From contig MU129128.1 in the NCBI GenBank assembly GCA_014904985.1, forward strand, positions 1-64,000: 64,000 nt of DNA, written 5' to 3'. The position numbers and the translations under genes were made by a program. This stretch comes from Hydnum rufescens UP504 (taxonomy: Eukaryota; Basidiomycota; Agaricomycetes; Cantharellales; Hydnaceae). Below are positions 1 through 11,468 of this stretch, one piece after another (within the stretch, counting starts at the first letter, position 1; each line of letters opens with the position of its first letter). The notes beneath the pieces are model-generated. The model was not told where the DNA came from and did no database searches. It saw only the letters and a program-made list of their open reading frames with translations.

Positions 1-579
1 CTGTGGAGCAGTGCCTAAATGGAGTCCAGTTAGGCTGATATTTGGTATGTGCACTCCCTATATATGTGCTAGACTAGTGGTATAATATCAGAGCCACCCC
101 AGCTCTACATTTGATGTAATTCCCTTTTGACCTTCCTCCCCCTCCCCCTCAATTTCAGGCACTTCCACACATCCAATTCATTCTATTTTGGATATAGTCA
201 GGGTCACACTAATCCAAAGCTTATTCCACCCAGTTTAGGCCCAAGGTGGAGTGGCTCACATTCATGGTAGGGTTTTGTTCCCATTTTTCCTGCCAAGGGA
301 GTGGCATGCCTAAAAGTAAACCAAAAATGCTGATTTTTGGCACATATGTAGTTCATCATATGGCCATACCCCATGCAAAATTTCAAGTTCATATCCTGTC
401 TGTAGGGGGAGTAAATTAATTTTCAATGTTCAAACTTGTTTGGCCCATAACTCCATAACTAGTGGACAGGTGTGGCTGAAATTTTGATATGATTTTCATC
501 TAAGCAGCTTCGAATCACATGCCAATTTTCAGAGCAATCTGCACAGTGGTTCTTTTTCAGAAATTTCTGGTGGTTCTGG
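1..579. repeat. Repeat-derived non-coding flank, similar to 11948-12245
   Basis: No supportable reading frame. The stretch at about 410-578 (TTTTCAAT.TTCAAACTTG, then 'ataactccataacta', then 'ggctgaaattttgatatg', ending in 'tggtggttctgg') closely resembles 12068-12235 in the same orientation. Gypsy1 therefore sits between two diverged direct copies of an older repeat. I cannot assign that repeat to a family. Confidence 0.5.
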
Positions 580-584
580 TACCC

Positions 585-1058
585 TGTTAATTTGGTCATA
601 TCTGAATTAAGGGTTGACAGTAGGGAACTCCCAGGTGGGGGTTCAGGTCCTGGTTGGGGACTCATAAGCATGTATAAGGACGTAGTACTTGCCTTAGACA
701 GTATTTCTAGAGAGCCTGTAGTAGGTCTCATTACAGAAGAAGTTGGCCTGTTGCACAGTGTGCTGTTCCAGCACCGCGCAAAGGCACGAGTCGCAGGAAA
801 GTAAAAGATGCATTTCCGGGGCTTGCCGGGTAAGCTAGTACAGCGAATCTATGCTATTACGTAAGCAAGGAATCTAGCTAAACCCAGGGCAGCACCAAAC
901 TCCCTGTGGGAGAAGCTTTCCACCAGTTTTGGTGGAGGAAGGGAAAAAGAAGAAAAGAAAAGGGAAGAGATGGGTTCAATGATGAAAGAGTACAGAACCA
1001 GCAGGATAGATATGACGACAGATGGCCCTGCCGTCATGAGAATTTCACACTACTAACA
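585..1058 (-). repeat. 3' LTR of gypsy1
   Basis: Starts TGTTAATTTGGTCATAT and ends CACTACTAACA on the plus strand, so it has TGTTA..TAACA tips. The partner is 11469-11942 and both are 474 bp. It is preceded by TACCC (580-584). Because the coding region reads on the minus strand, this is the downstream LTR. Confidence 0.93.
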
Positions 1059-1073
1059 ATGCCCCCCATTCCT
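1059..1073 (-). promoter_or_regulatory. Polypurine tract of gypsy1
   Basis: Immediately inside the 3' LTR the minus strand reads AGGAATGGGGGGCAT, a purine run of the type that primes plus-strand DNA synthesis in LTR retrotransposons. Its position against the LTR supports the minus-strand orientation of the element. Confidence 0.75.
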
Positions 1074-1168
1074 ACAGGCATGAGTATCTAGCATCATGAG
1101 GAATACTCTCTGTGGCGTCATGGGTCAGGATCCTCGTTGCTATCATTGGTTCTGTAGTATTGATCGTG

Positions 1169-2812
1169 TCAGGTTTCGGAGTGTATGGTTCGGCATTGCG
1201 ACCCACTGGACCCTGCATGGGCTAGCTCTAGTTCCATGCATGAGCATTGATTGAGTTGATCCGGCCCCGGATGAGTCGGTGCCAGGTGGATGATGGGAGC
1301 TTCGAGCCATGTCCCATTGGTGGCATTGATGTATGGCGCTTGGCCCACTATTTGAGGTCGCGCTGAAGCTAAGGACTGGTTCGGAGCATACGTATCAGGA
1401 AGTTCCCTAGGGGCCAGGGGGTGATAGTGCTTGAGGGTCTGGGGAGGGGAGCATCTTCTTTTGCCGGTGTTGTCAGACACTAAGTCTCTGGAGTGCACTC
1501 GAGGGTCTGGCAAGGATCATCGTGGCGGCCTGGAGTGGGAAGACCAGTCATTCTGTGGCCTCCAGTGTCTATCCTCTTCTAGGGGTCCAGGAATATGGTT
1601 GGGGCCTGAGCGTGGGTTGTGAGACCATCCTCGGGGGGCAGGTCTGAAGCCCTGGCCAGGTCACGGCCTGGGTTCTGCTCCATAGGTGACGGTAGCTTGG
1701 GTCACTGGATTGGGCAATCCTTCCCACCAAATGCTGGTGTCTGGCTGACTTTCTTGTGATGTGGACAGTGTGTTTGCTCCTTGGGGAGCATCTTCCCAGG
1801 TCAGCAAGTCCATATCCACATTGAATGGGGAACTGGCAGAGCCTGTAGTATTTTCTGTAGGGCCGGACATACTTTGGGCTGGGACGTTGGTGTCTTCTGT
1901 ACCCTGAGGAGTAGTTGTAGTTGCTTTTCATTCCGCGGTGGTCATGAATGTGCCATCTGGTCAGTAGTAACGTGCCAAATATAGCAACTTGGTTACATTT
2001 TCCAGTACATCGAAGTTGTCAGGGCGGGGTGGGGGGCCTGGGAATGTGTCCTGCCATGCATATGATTCATGATCCTCAATGCCTGGGAAGGCAGGGACCT
2101 CCCCTTCGTAGTTGTTGCAGAGTAGGAGGGGTTCTTTTTGGTGAGCCTCATCAGTGGCAAAGTACCCATCTCGTAGCAGCATCGTTTTGGTCTCAGGCTC
2201 CACCTGTATCGAGTCGATGCTACAGGTGGAATCTACATAGGCATGCAGGTGATAGGCGTGAAGTTGTTTCCACAGCAGGGTTTCCTTAATTTCGTCTGTC
2301 AGTTTGTCCCAGATGAATCCTGCTGGAGCACTTAGGTACCATGAGATTGGGGGGATGTCTTCAAGTTTGTCGTAGGGAGGGTGGGGGTTGACAAACTGGT
2401 GGTGGGCCTTGGTGTAGTTGGAGTAGGCTAAGAGGATCATGATTACTCAAGTGATTTGCAGGTATTGAGCATGGAGAGCATCGCTGAAGTACCATGGTTT
2501 GAACAAGTTCTTGAATCTGGGACAGTTAGGTGTGTCAATGCGATAATGCAGGTCCCTGGCCAGACTGGGGATCAGGAACTTTGACTCATGCTCATTTTTG
2601 TCTGCCTGGGTCCAAGCATACTCCCAGGAAGCCCATAGGGTGTCTAGGCATTCTTTGCGTATGAAGAACTGTTTGTTCTCATATTGCACATCGCATATGG
2701 GTTGGAGGAAGGTGGGGACAAAGGCCAAAAGTAGACTACTTGGGGGAGAGGCAGAGATTAGCTTGTACAAAGGCCTACGGCCCAGGAAGTCGCGTATGCC
2801 CATGTGTCCTGT
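1169..2812 (-). pseudogene. Gypsy1 pol C-terminal extension (unknown domain)
   Basis: After the chromodomain the same minus-strand frame runs on for about 545 codons to a stop near 1169, broken only by a few stops, including TGA at 2447-2449 and at 2813-2815 where CGA is plausible. The segments at 2803-2447, 2440-1961, 1870-1661 and 1513-1169 are all in one frame. The first part (about 280 residues) is rich in aromatic residues and looks globular (for example GIRDFLGRRPLYKLI and PPISWYLSAPAGFIWDKL). The last part is Pro/Ser/Thr/Gln-rich and looks disordered. No signal peptide, zinc finger or enzyme motif is visible. Most gypsy elements end soon after the chromodomain, so this is either a pol extension or a remnant of a separate ORF3. 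I do not recognise it. Confidence 0.6.
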
Positions 2813-3726
2813 TCATGTAAGCTGCAGTATTGGTGGCGTGAAGACTCCAGCCGTCGTGTCCCAGAACGTGTAGCCATGATGTTGGCTACCCACATAATGG
2901 GCTGGTTGTGGATTGTTGAAGTTGGTATGGGAGATCATGATATGGCAGTATGGTTGGCACGTGTTTGGAGTGTGCAGTTTGGCTAACCCTGTGAAGTAGA
3001 TCTTGATGGGAGTGGTGGCCTTAAGTATAGGGGGTGCTTTTTTCCTATGGTATTCCTGTAGGGCCTCTGGGGCATTTCTTAGGTCACAGCTGGATTGCCA
3101 GGAGTCGTGTTCTGGGCCATAGCCTAACCAATGGACTAGATATTCAATTGAATGCTTTTGTTTATTGTGTTGGTGGTCAATAATTTCATCCACCCCGTAC
3201 TCTTCTGAAGACCATAATCTGTCCCATGGGTTTGTGAGTCAGGGGCGGTCCTTGTCTTCTGACCATCTATACAGTGTCAGGTGCTCTAGATTGACCACAT
3301 TATGCATTGGCATGGAATCGGGCAGTCTTAGCTGGTAAGCTGTGGGGCTAACCACTTCCATGATCTCAAAAGGCCCTATGTGACATTGCATGAACTTGCA
3401 ACCTGTACCCTTAACATCCACTAGTTCTAGGGTATGGGGGTTTATTAGTACTTTGTCGCCTATTTTGTATAGTATGGCTCAACATTTTTTGTCGTACTGG
3501 TAGGCTTGAGTATCAGCTGACCTCACTATAGCATCTCTGGCTAGATCTTGTCGTACTCTGACAGCGTTTATTCTACTGTCAGCCAGGGGGCTGCTCGTTT
3601 GCAGGGGTTCGGCTTCCTCCTGTAATAGTCATAGAGGAGTCTGGGGAATGTACCCTAATAATAGTTCTGCGGGGGTGGCTTGGGTGGATGAGTGCACTGC
3701 CCGGTTGTAGGCAGAGGCCAACACGT
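2813..3726 (-). pseudogene. Gypsy1 integrase C-terminus and chromodomain
   Basis: Minus-strand frame after the catalytic core. About 3720-3423 encodes the usual integrase C-terminal lead-in (AYNRAVHSSTQATPAELLLG, then a Lys/Arg-rich linker and IGDKVLINP). It continues through GPFEIMEVVSPTAYQLRLP (3421-3239) to a chromodomain at about 3160-3080, with YLVHWLGYGPEHDSWQ carrying the aromatic positions of the histone-tail cage. Chromodomains of this class steer integration to marked chromatin. Stops interrupt the frame at about 3236 and 3474 (TGA in CGA-like contexts), and this frame is shifted relative to the integrase core, with the shift near 3727. Confidence 0.85.
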
Positions 3727-4395
3727 CTAGTCAACCCAGTCCGTATGATCAGTACTCACATAACACCAAATCATGGTCTCCAGATGCTGGTTCATGACCT
3801 CCATCTGGCCGTCTGTTTGAGGATGGTGCGACATGGACATAGCCAGTCGGGTGTCAAAATAGTTGGCCAGAGCCCACCAAAAGTTACTTATGAACTGAGG
3901 GTCACAATCGCTCACTATCCATTTGGGCAACCTGAAATGTTTGTATACTTCTTGGTATAGCAAAGTTGCTACTTGGTCAGCCGTGACCCATGTGGTCATT
4001 GGTATGAACATTCCATACTTGATAAGTTTGTCCACTACTATGAGTATAGTGTCATGTCCCTTCGATTCAGGTAGTCCTGTCACGAAGTCCATGCTGATCA
4101 CTTTGAATGGCAGGCTAGGGACTTCGATTGGGGCCAGGTAACCTTTAGGCCCTGACCTATCATGTTTGGTTTTTTGACATATGTCGCAGGTGTCACAATA
4201 CTGTATAACTTCCTTTCGCATGGACTTCCAGTAGTAACCTCACCGCAGCACTTCCAGAGTTTTTCCCCACCACCCATGCACTGCTTCATGGGGGGAGTCA
4301 TGCACCTCTTTGACCAGGTCCAATTGTTTGTTCCATGGTACGCAGAGCCTGAACTGATTATCAGCATCTTTAAAAAGTATCAGTCTGTTACGTCC
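3727..4395 (-). pseudogene. Gypsy1 integrase: zinc-binding and catalytic core
   Basis: The frame follows directly from the RNase H connection through a TGA at 4393-4395. The N-terminal HHCC zinc module is visible as HDSPHEAVHGWWGKT then CDTCDICQKTK (about 4305-4150). The catalytic core follows: ISMDFVTGLPES (first Asp, about 4090), then IVSDCDPQFISNFWWAL (second Asp, about 3920) and MSHHPQTDGQMEVMNQHLE (Glu, about 3800). The D,D-35-E signature is thus present. A TGA at about 4240 and a frameshift at about 3727 break it. It sits between RNase H and the chromodomain, as expected for Ty3/gypsy. Confidence 0.87.
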
Positions 4396-5574
4396 TCATG
4401 TAAAACATTGAAATTGCTCGATTTCAATGTTCGGATCTGGAATGTTTTCCTCCCCTGTCATGGGATTTGTTCGGGCCCATATAGCCTTAAACTCAGGATC
4501 ATGCTTGTAACCTTCTTGAAATTGATGTATAATCTCCAGTGAGACTGCTAGGTTTAGCCCTGGTGCTCTTCTTGGAAGGTGTTGCAGTTCTGTATCCTCT
4601 TGCATGACTTCCCCCGCATTACTTGGGACAGGGGTTGTCGGCACCATGGCACCAGGTTGGGCCTTTGCTTGGGCTCTTGTTTGGACAAATACAGCTTTCC
4701 CAAGGCTGGGGGAGTGCATGTAACGGTTCCAGCTCTTGGCTTGACTATCCTCATTGGCTATGAGTTCTGGAATATTTTGGTCCATGGGGGATACTACCTC
4801 AGGGGTCGATTCCAATCTTGACAGGGGGTCCACATTGGAGTGCACTTGGCCTGGATGGTGTACAATTGCCATACCTGGAAAGGCTGCAAATACTGCCCCC
4901 CATGCACTAAGGCATCGATTCACATTCTCATAAGTTTTTGCCCATTGTAGCGCTGCGTGATTGGTTACTAGTAATATATGTTCTCCTTCAATGAAGGGTA
5001 GGAACTGGATCAGGCTGTCTTTGGCAGCTAGGGCTTCCTGTTCAGTGGCAGAGTAACGTGTCTCAGCGGCTTTGCATGTGCGACTCCAATATGCAATAAC
5101 CCATTCCACGAATACAATGGTATCTTCGAAGTTCTGGGCCCAGTTGTTCATTGGGGATCAGTCATTGTGTGTGTCTGATAGTTTAGTTGTGAGTTTGGGA
5201 ATAGGACTCTTGTCATTGTAGGCCTTCTGTAGTTGGTCGTAAGTCTTAGTACCCCGTAGATCTTGTATGGTTATAGGTTGGATCTGCTGTAGTGCTCCTG
5301 CAAGGGCAACGTCGGAAGCATCTGTGTACAGATGGTATCCCTGTCCTTTGACTGGGTGACCCCGCACTGGTGCGGATGTGAGGGCTAGTTTCAACACCCT
5401 GTAGGCCTCTTCATGTTTGGCCCCCCAGTACCAGGGTGCTCCTTTCCTGAGTAGTGCGAATAGTGGTGCCGCACATTCTGAGAAGCAAGGAATATAGGCA
5501 GCAAAATACACTGTCATTCCTAGAAAGGTCTCCAGGTCCTTTTGGTGCTGGGGAGGGGCCAGTGCAGCCATGGC
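4396..5574 (-). pseudogene. Gypsy1 RT connection and RNase H
   Basis: Minus strand, same frame as the RT core, with a TGA at about 5152 replacing an expected codon. It begins with the post-palm segment DLETFLGMTVYFAAYIPCFS and the PLFALLRKGAPWYWG motif. RNase H follows, with HLYTDASDVALAGALQQIQP (catalytic Asp), AETRYSATEQEALAAKDSL (Glu) and LLVTNHAAL, where the usual 'TDH' Asp reads N. A linker with VHHPGQVHSNVDPLSRL follows (normally NxxADxLSR). Its role is to remove the RNA strand during reverse transcription. The Asp-to-Asn change at TNH is a G-to-A transition of the kind seen elsewhere in this element. Confidence 0.85.
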
Positions 5575-6551
5575 TCATACCTTTTTAGCATCCATGGATA
5601 GACCTAGCCAAGATACTTTTTGTCCTAATAGCCGTATGCTATGATATCCTACATGGCATTTATGAGGTGCCAGGGTAATTCCTGATCTTTTGATGGCATC
5701 CAGCACAACGTTGATGTGTTTAAGGTGTTCCTCAAATGAGTGGGAATACACCACGATGTTGTCTATGTAGACTAGAGTGAACACCCATAAGTAGGGGGAT
5801 AAAATTTCTTACATAACTCGTTGGAAGATGGGTGGGCCATTTTGCCAGCCAAAGGGCATTCTAGTGAACTGATGAAGGCCCCAGTGAGTTCTCATAGCCA
5901 TATAGGGCTGGGAGACTTCGTCAAATTCTAGCTGGGTAAAACCTGCTAATGCGTCAAAGGAGGACAAGTACTGAGCCCCTGAAAGAGCCTGCAGGATGTC
6001 CGTCTGCCGGGGAATGGGGAACTGGTCTGCTATGGTGGCCGCGTTTAATTTCCTCCAGTCTACACAGAGTTGATCCTTGCCGTTCTTGTGTACAATAAGT
6101 ATGGGGGCTCCCCAAGGGCTGTTGGATGGTTTGATTACACCCTGTTTCAACCATAGGTCGAGCTGTTTGTCGATAAGCTCATGTTTGGCAGGTGAGGCAA
6201 TGTATGGCGCTGCTGAAATAGGTTTTGTCCCCGCTTCGAGTTCTATATGCACCCTGGTAGGGTGCTTTCCCAATTGTCTGTTGAACCCGAAAGCCAATTC
6301 GTTTTTTTGTAGTACCTTGTAGATTTGGGCTCTTTGCTCGGCTGGCAAGGATGGATCCATGTCCACAAGCTTCTCTAGGTCTTTGGAATTGAGCATGTCC
6401 ATACTACTGGATTCAGTGGTCTTGGGACCCCAACTGCTGGGTTCTTTGCTCTCGGTTGGGGCCATTGACTGGGCCACTTTTCCTTCATTGTTGGGGCGAT
6501 TTAGGTCCTTTTGGTTGAGGGACCCTTCCACTAATGCTCGTACCAGTGCGG
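5575..6551 (-). pseudogene. Gypsy1 reverse transcriptase
   Basis: The minus-strand frame holds the ordered RT blocks: EAGTKPISAAPYIASPAKHE, LDLWLKQGVIKPSNSPWGAP, LCVDWRKLNAATIADQFPIP, LSSFDALAGFTQLEF (first catalytic Asp) and FTRMPFGWQNGPPIFQRVM. A stop then follows at about 5805 (TAA where CAA is expected), and LVYIDNIVVYSHSFEEHL. The last block should read Y-x-D-D, but here it is YIDN. The second Asp is lost by a G-to-A change in a codon where the normal GACGAC would contain CpG, so the enzyme would be inactive even without the stops. The upstream edge is cut by the family A insertion at 6552. Confidence 0.9.
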
Positions 6552-7933
6552 TGTAAGCAGGATGGTTATTAAACCAATCCAACTACTGTCCATGAGGTTG
6601 AGCCGGGGACGAAAGAGGGGATCACAGATCTAATCCGGTTGTTTAGGTTCGAGTGGAGGAAGGTCTTTTGGACAGGGGGAATTGCAGTGAGCCAGCAAAG
6701 CCCAAGCAATTAAGTGAGAATGTGTATTTCAGTCAAATTACCACACCCTAAGAATCCCTTCTTGAGACCTTAGTCAAAGTGTAGTTAGAATTCACTTTTT
6801 GTAGTGAGAAATCACCCAGGGACCAGCAGCTGTTCAAGGAGCTTCAAACTGGAGGGAGGGGGAGAACTAATGAATTTTTGTGCTAGCTGCACCTAATATA
6901 CAATCCAGACTTCGACTCAATAGAAAGTGAAAAAGTCAGACTTAAGGGACACACAGAGAAAAAGAAATGAAGTTAAAATCTTCAAAACTGATGGAGATAT
7001 TCCAATTTCAAGATAAAAGAGGAGATTGACACATTACATGCTATTCCTCCTTCAAACCTGGACAAGTTCCCTTAACGAAAAGTGGAATAGGTCACCCTGA
7101 GGGTCTTCTCCATCGGACATAAGAGGGCTGGAAGTAATTCGCTATTTTGAATGGTGGAGCAAAGGGGGAGTCATGGGGAGGGAGTTGTCTTGTGAAAAAT
7201 GGAGTTTGCGTCCGCTCATTTTGCCCTTGGTACCGTTCGATGCACATTTTGAACAGCGTTCAGGGAGTGGTACTTGCAAATGAATCCGATAAGAATTGGC
7301 TTCGAAAATCAAGACATACTCCTTCAGAGTATGAATCATGGCAAGATATTGTTACAGGGACCGCATTTTTGATCTGTTCATTTCGTGTTTGGTACCATTC
7401 GATAGGTACAATTCGTATCTTTCTGGGTGCGGTCATTTCGAGTCGATCCAATCGAAAATGACAGAGAAATTTGAAAAATACTCCTTCAGAGTAGTGCAGC
7501 CCCTACCTGGATCATGTGATGGATCCGCGAGTCCAGAATCGGAACTAGGCCTGGTCCGCGTCATTACATAATCACAATTCATTGCCCTTAAGGCAATAGG
7601 ATGGCTTGGAAGAGCAGGCAAGTCATCCAGTCTTGAAGAAAGATGGCAAGTTGAATTGCCTTGTCCAAAGAAAATGGACTTGAAGTAGGGCATAAACTGC
7701 CCCTTTTTGATGAGGACTGTTGAAGTCCAATGGATAGTCAATAAATTGACTGGTGGACATGGTAAAGGAATGAGGCGATATTATGGGTTGGAAAGGGGTA
7801 GGAATCCAATTGATTTCTTGAATAAATGAATGGCGATAAAATTAAATGAGCGCGGTGACATATAATTGATTCGTTCATAGGGAAAATGGCCTCGGATGAG
7901 GATTCTATGGTGTAGGGATTTATCCCTCCAACA
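6552..7933. mobile_element. Family A solo repeat copy A1 (LTR-like) inside gypsy1 pol
   Basis: Runs from TGTAAGCAGGATGG to CCCTCCAACA, 1,382 bp, with no coding potential. The flanking 4-mers are GCGG (6548-6551) and GCAG (7934-7937), a 4 bp duplication differing only at its central CpG. It interrupts gypsy1 between protease and RT, and the host frame resumes on both sides. TG..CA ends without an internal region suggest a solo LTR. A non-autonomous DNA element is the alternative. Confidence 0.85.
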
Positions 7934-7937
7934 GCAG

Positions 7938-8930
7938 CCCATCAATAGAATCACTCCTTCTCTTTGGTTGTTAGACTATCTTCCTTGGCCAGACAGGCCA
8001 CAGGATCAAACATTAGACCTAGTACTTCCCCTTTTCGTATGTACTTGGGTGTGGGCAAAGGGTTGGCGATGGACAGGTACACGTCATTAGCTGTGTCAAC
8101 TAAACAGTTGGTGGAGGCCAGGAAACTGTCCCATCCTCGCCAGAGGACATGTTTCTTGATGAGTCATGTCCCATTTCAGTGATCAAAATTACTGTATATT
8201 GGAATTTTGGATATGTATCCTCCCGGTATGCAAATATCCTGTGTGGCGTAGACCTTCCCCTTGCCTGTCTTGCGTTGAGGGGAAGAGTCGGAGGTTCTTC
8301 CAAGGGAACTTTTAGTTATTCGTGAGACAATGAAACTTTCTGAGTGGCTACCTGCTTGGGTAGCAGGTATTTGGTGTTCGCTATTCCCAACTTGCCAATA
8401 GGCCTCATGTTCTGGCCTCATAGTATGTAGTTGCCAGGCTCTGTGGGTATCCTCACCTATGAGTAATGGGGTGTTCATCCCCTCGATGATGTAGGTTTCT
8501 ACGTTGCATAGGAGGACCAGTCCTAACTGACTATGGAAGTACAGATCGATTGTGACATAGCCCAAACACTTGGCCTCCCCGGTGAGATGTATCAACCTTA
8601 GTTTCAGGCCTTGCTTGATAGTGGGAGCTTTGGCCCCATAGACCATAAGCAATGTGCCAATACTACCATGGCTGCAGCACCCGAATCAGCAACTGCTTCA
8701 ATAGTCGTTCCCTGGGGGCCATTCACCCAGCACTCGATCTTGAAGGCATCCATGCCCAGGCTAGCTAATCCTGGTGGTTTTCTTACTACGGGCTCAGGCA
8801 CATAAAGCTCTAACATGGTAGGCGGGATGTCAGTACTCAGGGGAGCGGGTTTGGACCTTCCCGTGCCCGATGCAACATAACAAGCAGTCCTGTCGAGGGA
8901 GGATTCTTCAGGTACTACAAACATAGTAGG
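7938..8930 (-). pseudogene. Gypsy1 aspartic protease and PR-RT linker
   Basis: Minus strand. An aspartic-protease active site is seen as AVADSGAAAMVVLAH (about 8690-8640), with D-S-G in place of the common D-S/T-G-A. It is followed in a shifted frame (shift near 8640) by the flap and second half, YVTIDLYFHSQLGLVLL, then IIEGMNTPLLIGEDTHRAW (about 8500-8440), matching the hydrophobic-hydrophobic-G motif near the end of retropepsins. The rest, down to 7938, is a poorly conserved linker towards RT with several stops. The protease would cleave the Gag-Pol polyprotein. Confidence 0.75.
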
Positions 8931-9079
8931 GCTTCTTGGCCCTCCTCATCACTACTAAGGGCCTTGTGAGCTGCCACCATAGCTGATTGGTAGACTTCTT
9001 CAGATCCGAAGGTCATGGCTAAGTAAGCCTTATGGTAAGTGGTATCTCGTTTGGTGTTGGTTGCTGGTCGAGCTCTTTT

Positions 9080-10000
9080 GGGGTCCTTCTTGTATGATCC
9101 ACAGTCATAGTCATAATGCCATTCATTGCCACAATGACGGCAGGGTCAGATAGGTTTTCATTTCGACTTGACATTGCTATGTTCGTAGGCATACGTGGGT
9201 GTGGATGAGCTCATGCTGACGGTGAGAGCAGGGGACCGATATCAGCTCCTTTGTAAGTCTTCATGGACTTGGTGGAGTACCTTGTTAGCTATTTCATCTG
9301 ACTGGGACATGTTTGTGAGTTCCGCTTTGGCAAGGAGGGCATCCTCCTGATCCTTAACTCTAGTGAACAAGTCATCCATGTTGTGGCACAGGTCCATGTT
9401 GACATAGGCCCGCCAGGAAGGCAGGGCATGCTCCATGATCGTTCCCACTTCCAGGGAGTCAAAGGCGGGATCATTGGCATCAGGAGGGGGATGCAGTATT
9501 TGTTGAGCCCATACCTTATGGGTTAACCAGTCCACCGGGGTCTCCCTTTCATGGCCCCAGTTACGAAACCACATCTTGTCATAGATTGTGACCTGTTTAT
9601 CATACCAATGATTCCCTAGTAGTCTAGTTCAGATAGTGAATTTTAGGGTGTCCCAATTCTGACTAGCCTGGATCTTTGTGGAGTTGGGCAAACTTCGCCA
9701 CCACATGTCGGCATGTTTAATGAATCGCATGGATGCGGTGTAGGGTTGTTCATGCATCCATTGGCTTCCAGCAGCATATTGGTTGAGGTCCTCGGTCCAG
9801 GCGACGAAGGCATTGTTGTACCCATCATATTCTGGCAAGTCACTGGGGCGAAACTCCAACTTGAATTTGGGCTTGTAGTAAGTGTTGGGACCATAGGGGG
9901 TGTCGGTCGGTCCAGTGATTCTGGGGGGGAATGATCCTCCATCTGGCAGTCCTCTCCCAGGACCTCCACCACCTGGCACGTCATGATGGGGATATCCCTG
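9080..10000 (-). pseudogene. Gypsy1 gag core with CCHC zinc knuckle
   Basis: Minus strand, one frame over 9979-9242. A Gly/Pro-rich lead (GGGGPGRGLPDGGSFPPR) comes first. A capsid-like segment follows (LPEYDGYNNAFVAWTEDLNQ and TASMRFIKHADMWWRSLP, then NWDTLKF), typical of the retrotransposon gag domain (Trp-rich helices). After that comes a helical stretch (MDDLFTRVKDQEDALLAK). A single nucleic-acid-binding knuckle C-RH-C-GNEW-H-YDYD-C lies at about 9110-9155 (spacing C-x2-C-x4-H-x4-C). Gag would form the particle around the element RNA. Stops and a frameshift upstream of 9979 make it non-functional. Confidence 0.8.
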
Positions 10001-10311
10001 CAGTGGGTCTTGATGAGGCCATCCTCAATTGAACGGGTTTTCCCCAGGGATTCCATTGTCATTACCTGGATCGCTGCCATCAGGGGGCCTCCACTTGGAG
10101 GGTTCCTAGGGGGGTTCCCTCCGTCGGGTGGCACAGGCCTGTCCTGCCAGCCTGGCGTCTGGTCCAGTACGTCAGCCCCTGGAGGCTGTCCCATGGGACC
10201 ATCGTTGGAGAATTTGGGTCATTGTGTAAAGACCCTTGGGGTTATTGACTGGGTGGTGTGCATAAAGGATCTCAGGGGATCCACTGATGGCCACGGACAT
10301 CTGATTTCAAG

Positions 10312-11100
10312 TCAAGAACATAATGGAGGACCTCCATCATGGCTTATTACCATGCTAGGGGTCAGGGCCTCCACATTATGCCAGGTGAGTCCCTCCAGGG
10401 CTTTCGAGTAAACCCCCAATGGAGAGGCAGCACAAGAGGTCATTTCTACTAGCCCAGTCGCTATCTCTTGGGCCTTAGAATTGGTTGTGTAGGTGACCAA
10501 CTTGTCCCCTTCGGTACTCTGGATTTGAGCAATCACCTTTATGCCCATTCATAGCCTTTGAAGAGCCAACACAGCAAGCTGGGTCACTTTTTCTTTGGAG
10601 GTGACTCCAGCCTCCATGTGTATGGCCAGTACCCCTCTGGGGTCAAACTTGTATGGGTCCTGGATGGGTAAGACATAGTGTCTAGCGATCTCCGCAACTG
10701 CATCCTGTACCACTTGGCCACATTGGAGTAGCATGAGCCAGAATTCAACATCAGGTTTATATACTGTGGGGTGCCCATTGCATGAGGTCCGTACAATAGT
10801 ACTTGTAAAGCCTTCTGACTCCACGTCCAGTTCATAGAGTAAATGATGTAAGAAGTTGTTAATGAGCCTAACATCTGCTGAGGCATTGGGCCCTTGTTCC
10901 CGTCGTAAGGAGTTGACGACTGATGAGTGTAAACTAGCACGTTGTAGAGCCTCTTGATCTACATTAACAGAACTGGCTACAGCTTCATGGACTTGCTGTC
11001 ATATGCCTTCCATTGAGGAGGAGACAGGTACTACCAGACCCCTTCGAGGCTCCTGGGGGGTGCCACATGGGGCAGGCATAGGCACAGTAGCTTGAAGGAA
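10312..11100 (-). pseudogene. Gypsy1 N-terminal gag region
   Basis: Two in-frame minus-strand segments (10824-10549 and 10548-10312) are separated by a single stop. They encode a soluble, helix-rich protein (for example VAEIARHYVLPIQDPYKF and VTSKEKVTQLAVLALQRL, then AQEIATGLVEMTSC). The segment lies between the 5' LTR and the recognisable capsid-like part, so it is most simply the N-terminal part of gag. The frame differs from the downstream gag core, so a shift lies between about 10310 and 9980. I do not recognise a named domain here. Confidence 0.5.
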
Positions 11101-11449
11101 GTGGGTACCCCATTTTGATCCCTTAAGTAGATTTCAGTCGTTAGTCATTTGGGGTCTAGATGTAAGGACGTAATCTTGTGTGCGGGCTTCCAGGCTGTTC
11201 TTGTGAGGCTGGAAGCAGTTGAACAGGAGCTCAGGGACGGCTCGGGTCCAACAAAAGACTTTTTTGAGGTATGGTGGTCTGACCCCGAGACTTCTAGGTG
11301 GTTTGTGTCGTCATGAGTTTTGGGGGGAATGTCCACCCCTCTTGAGGTATCCACCCAATTTGATAGGGGGCTAGGGTTACCATCTTCGGACGGCCCATAG
11401 GCACATCGGAAGACAGTCAGTGTAATGGAATGTGACCGTGTAGGAGTCA

Positions 11450-11468
11450 TTCTTACACACTCCACCAG
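11450..11468 (-). other. Putative primer binding site of gypsy1
   Basis: Directly inside the 5' LTR the minus strand reads CTGGTGGAGTGTGTAAG. A TGG-start one base inside the LTR is typical of a tRNA 3'-end complement, but I cannot name the tRNA from sequence alone. Confidence 0.4.

Noticed and set aside
1661..1984. Plus-strand frames opposite the gypsy1 C-terminal extension
   Set aside because: Antisense to a longer frame that is continuous with pol; no features of their own.
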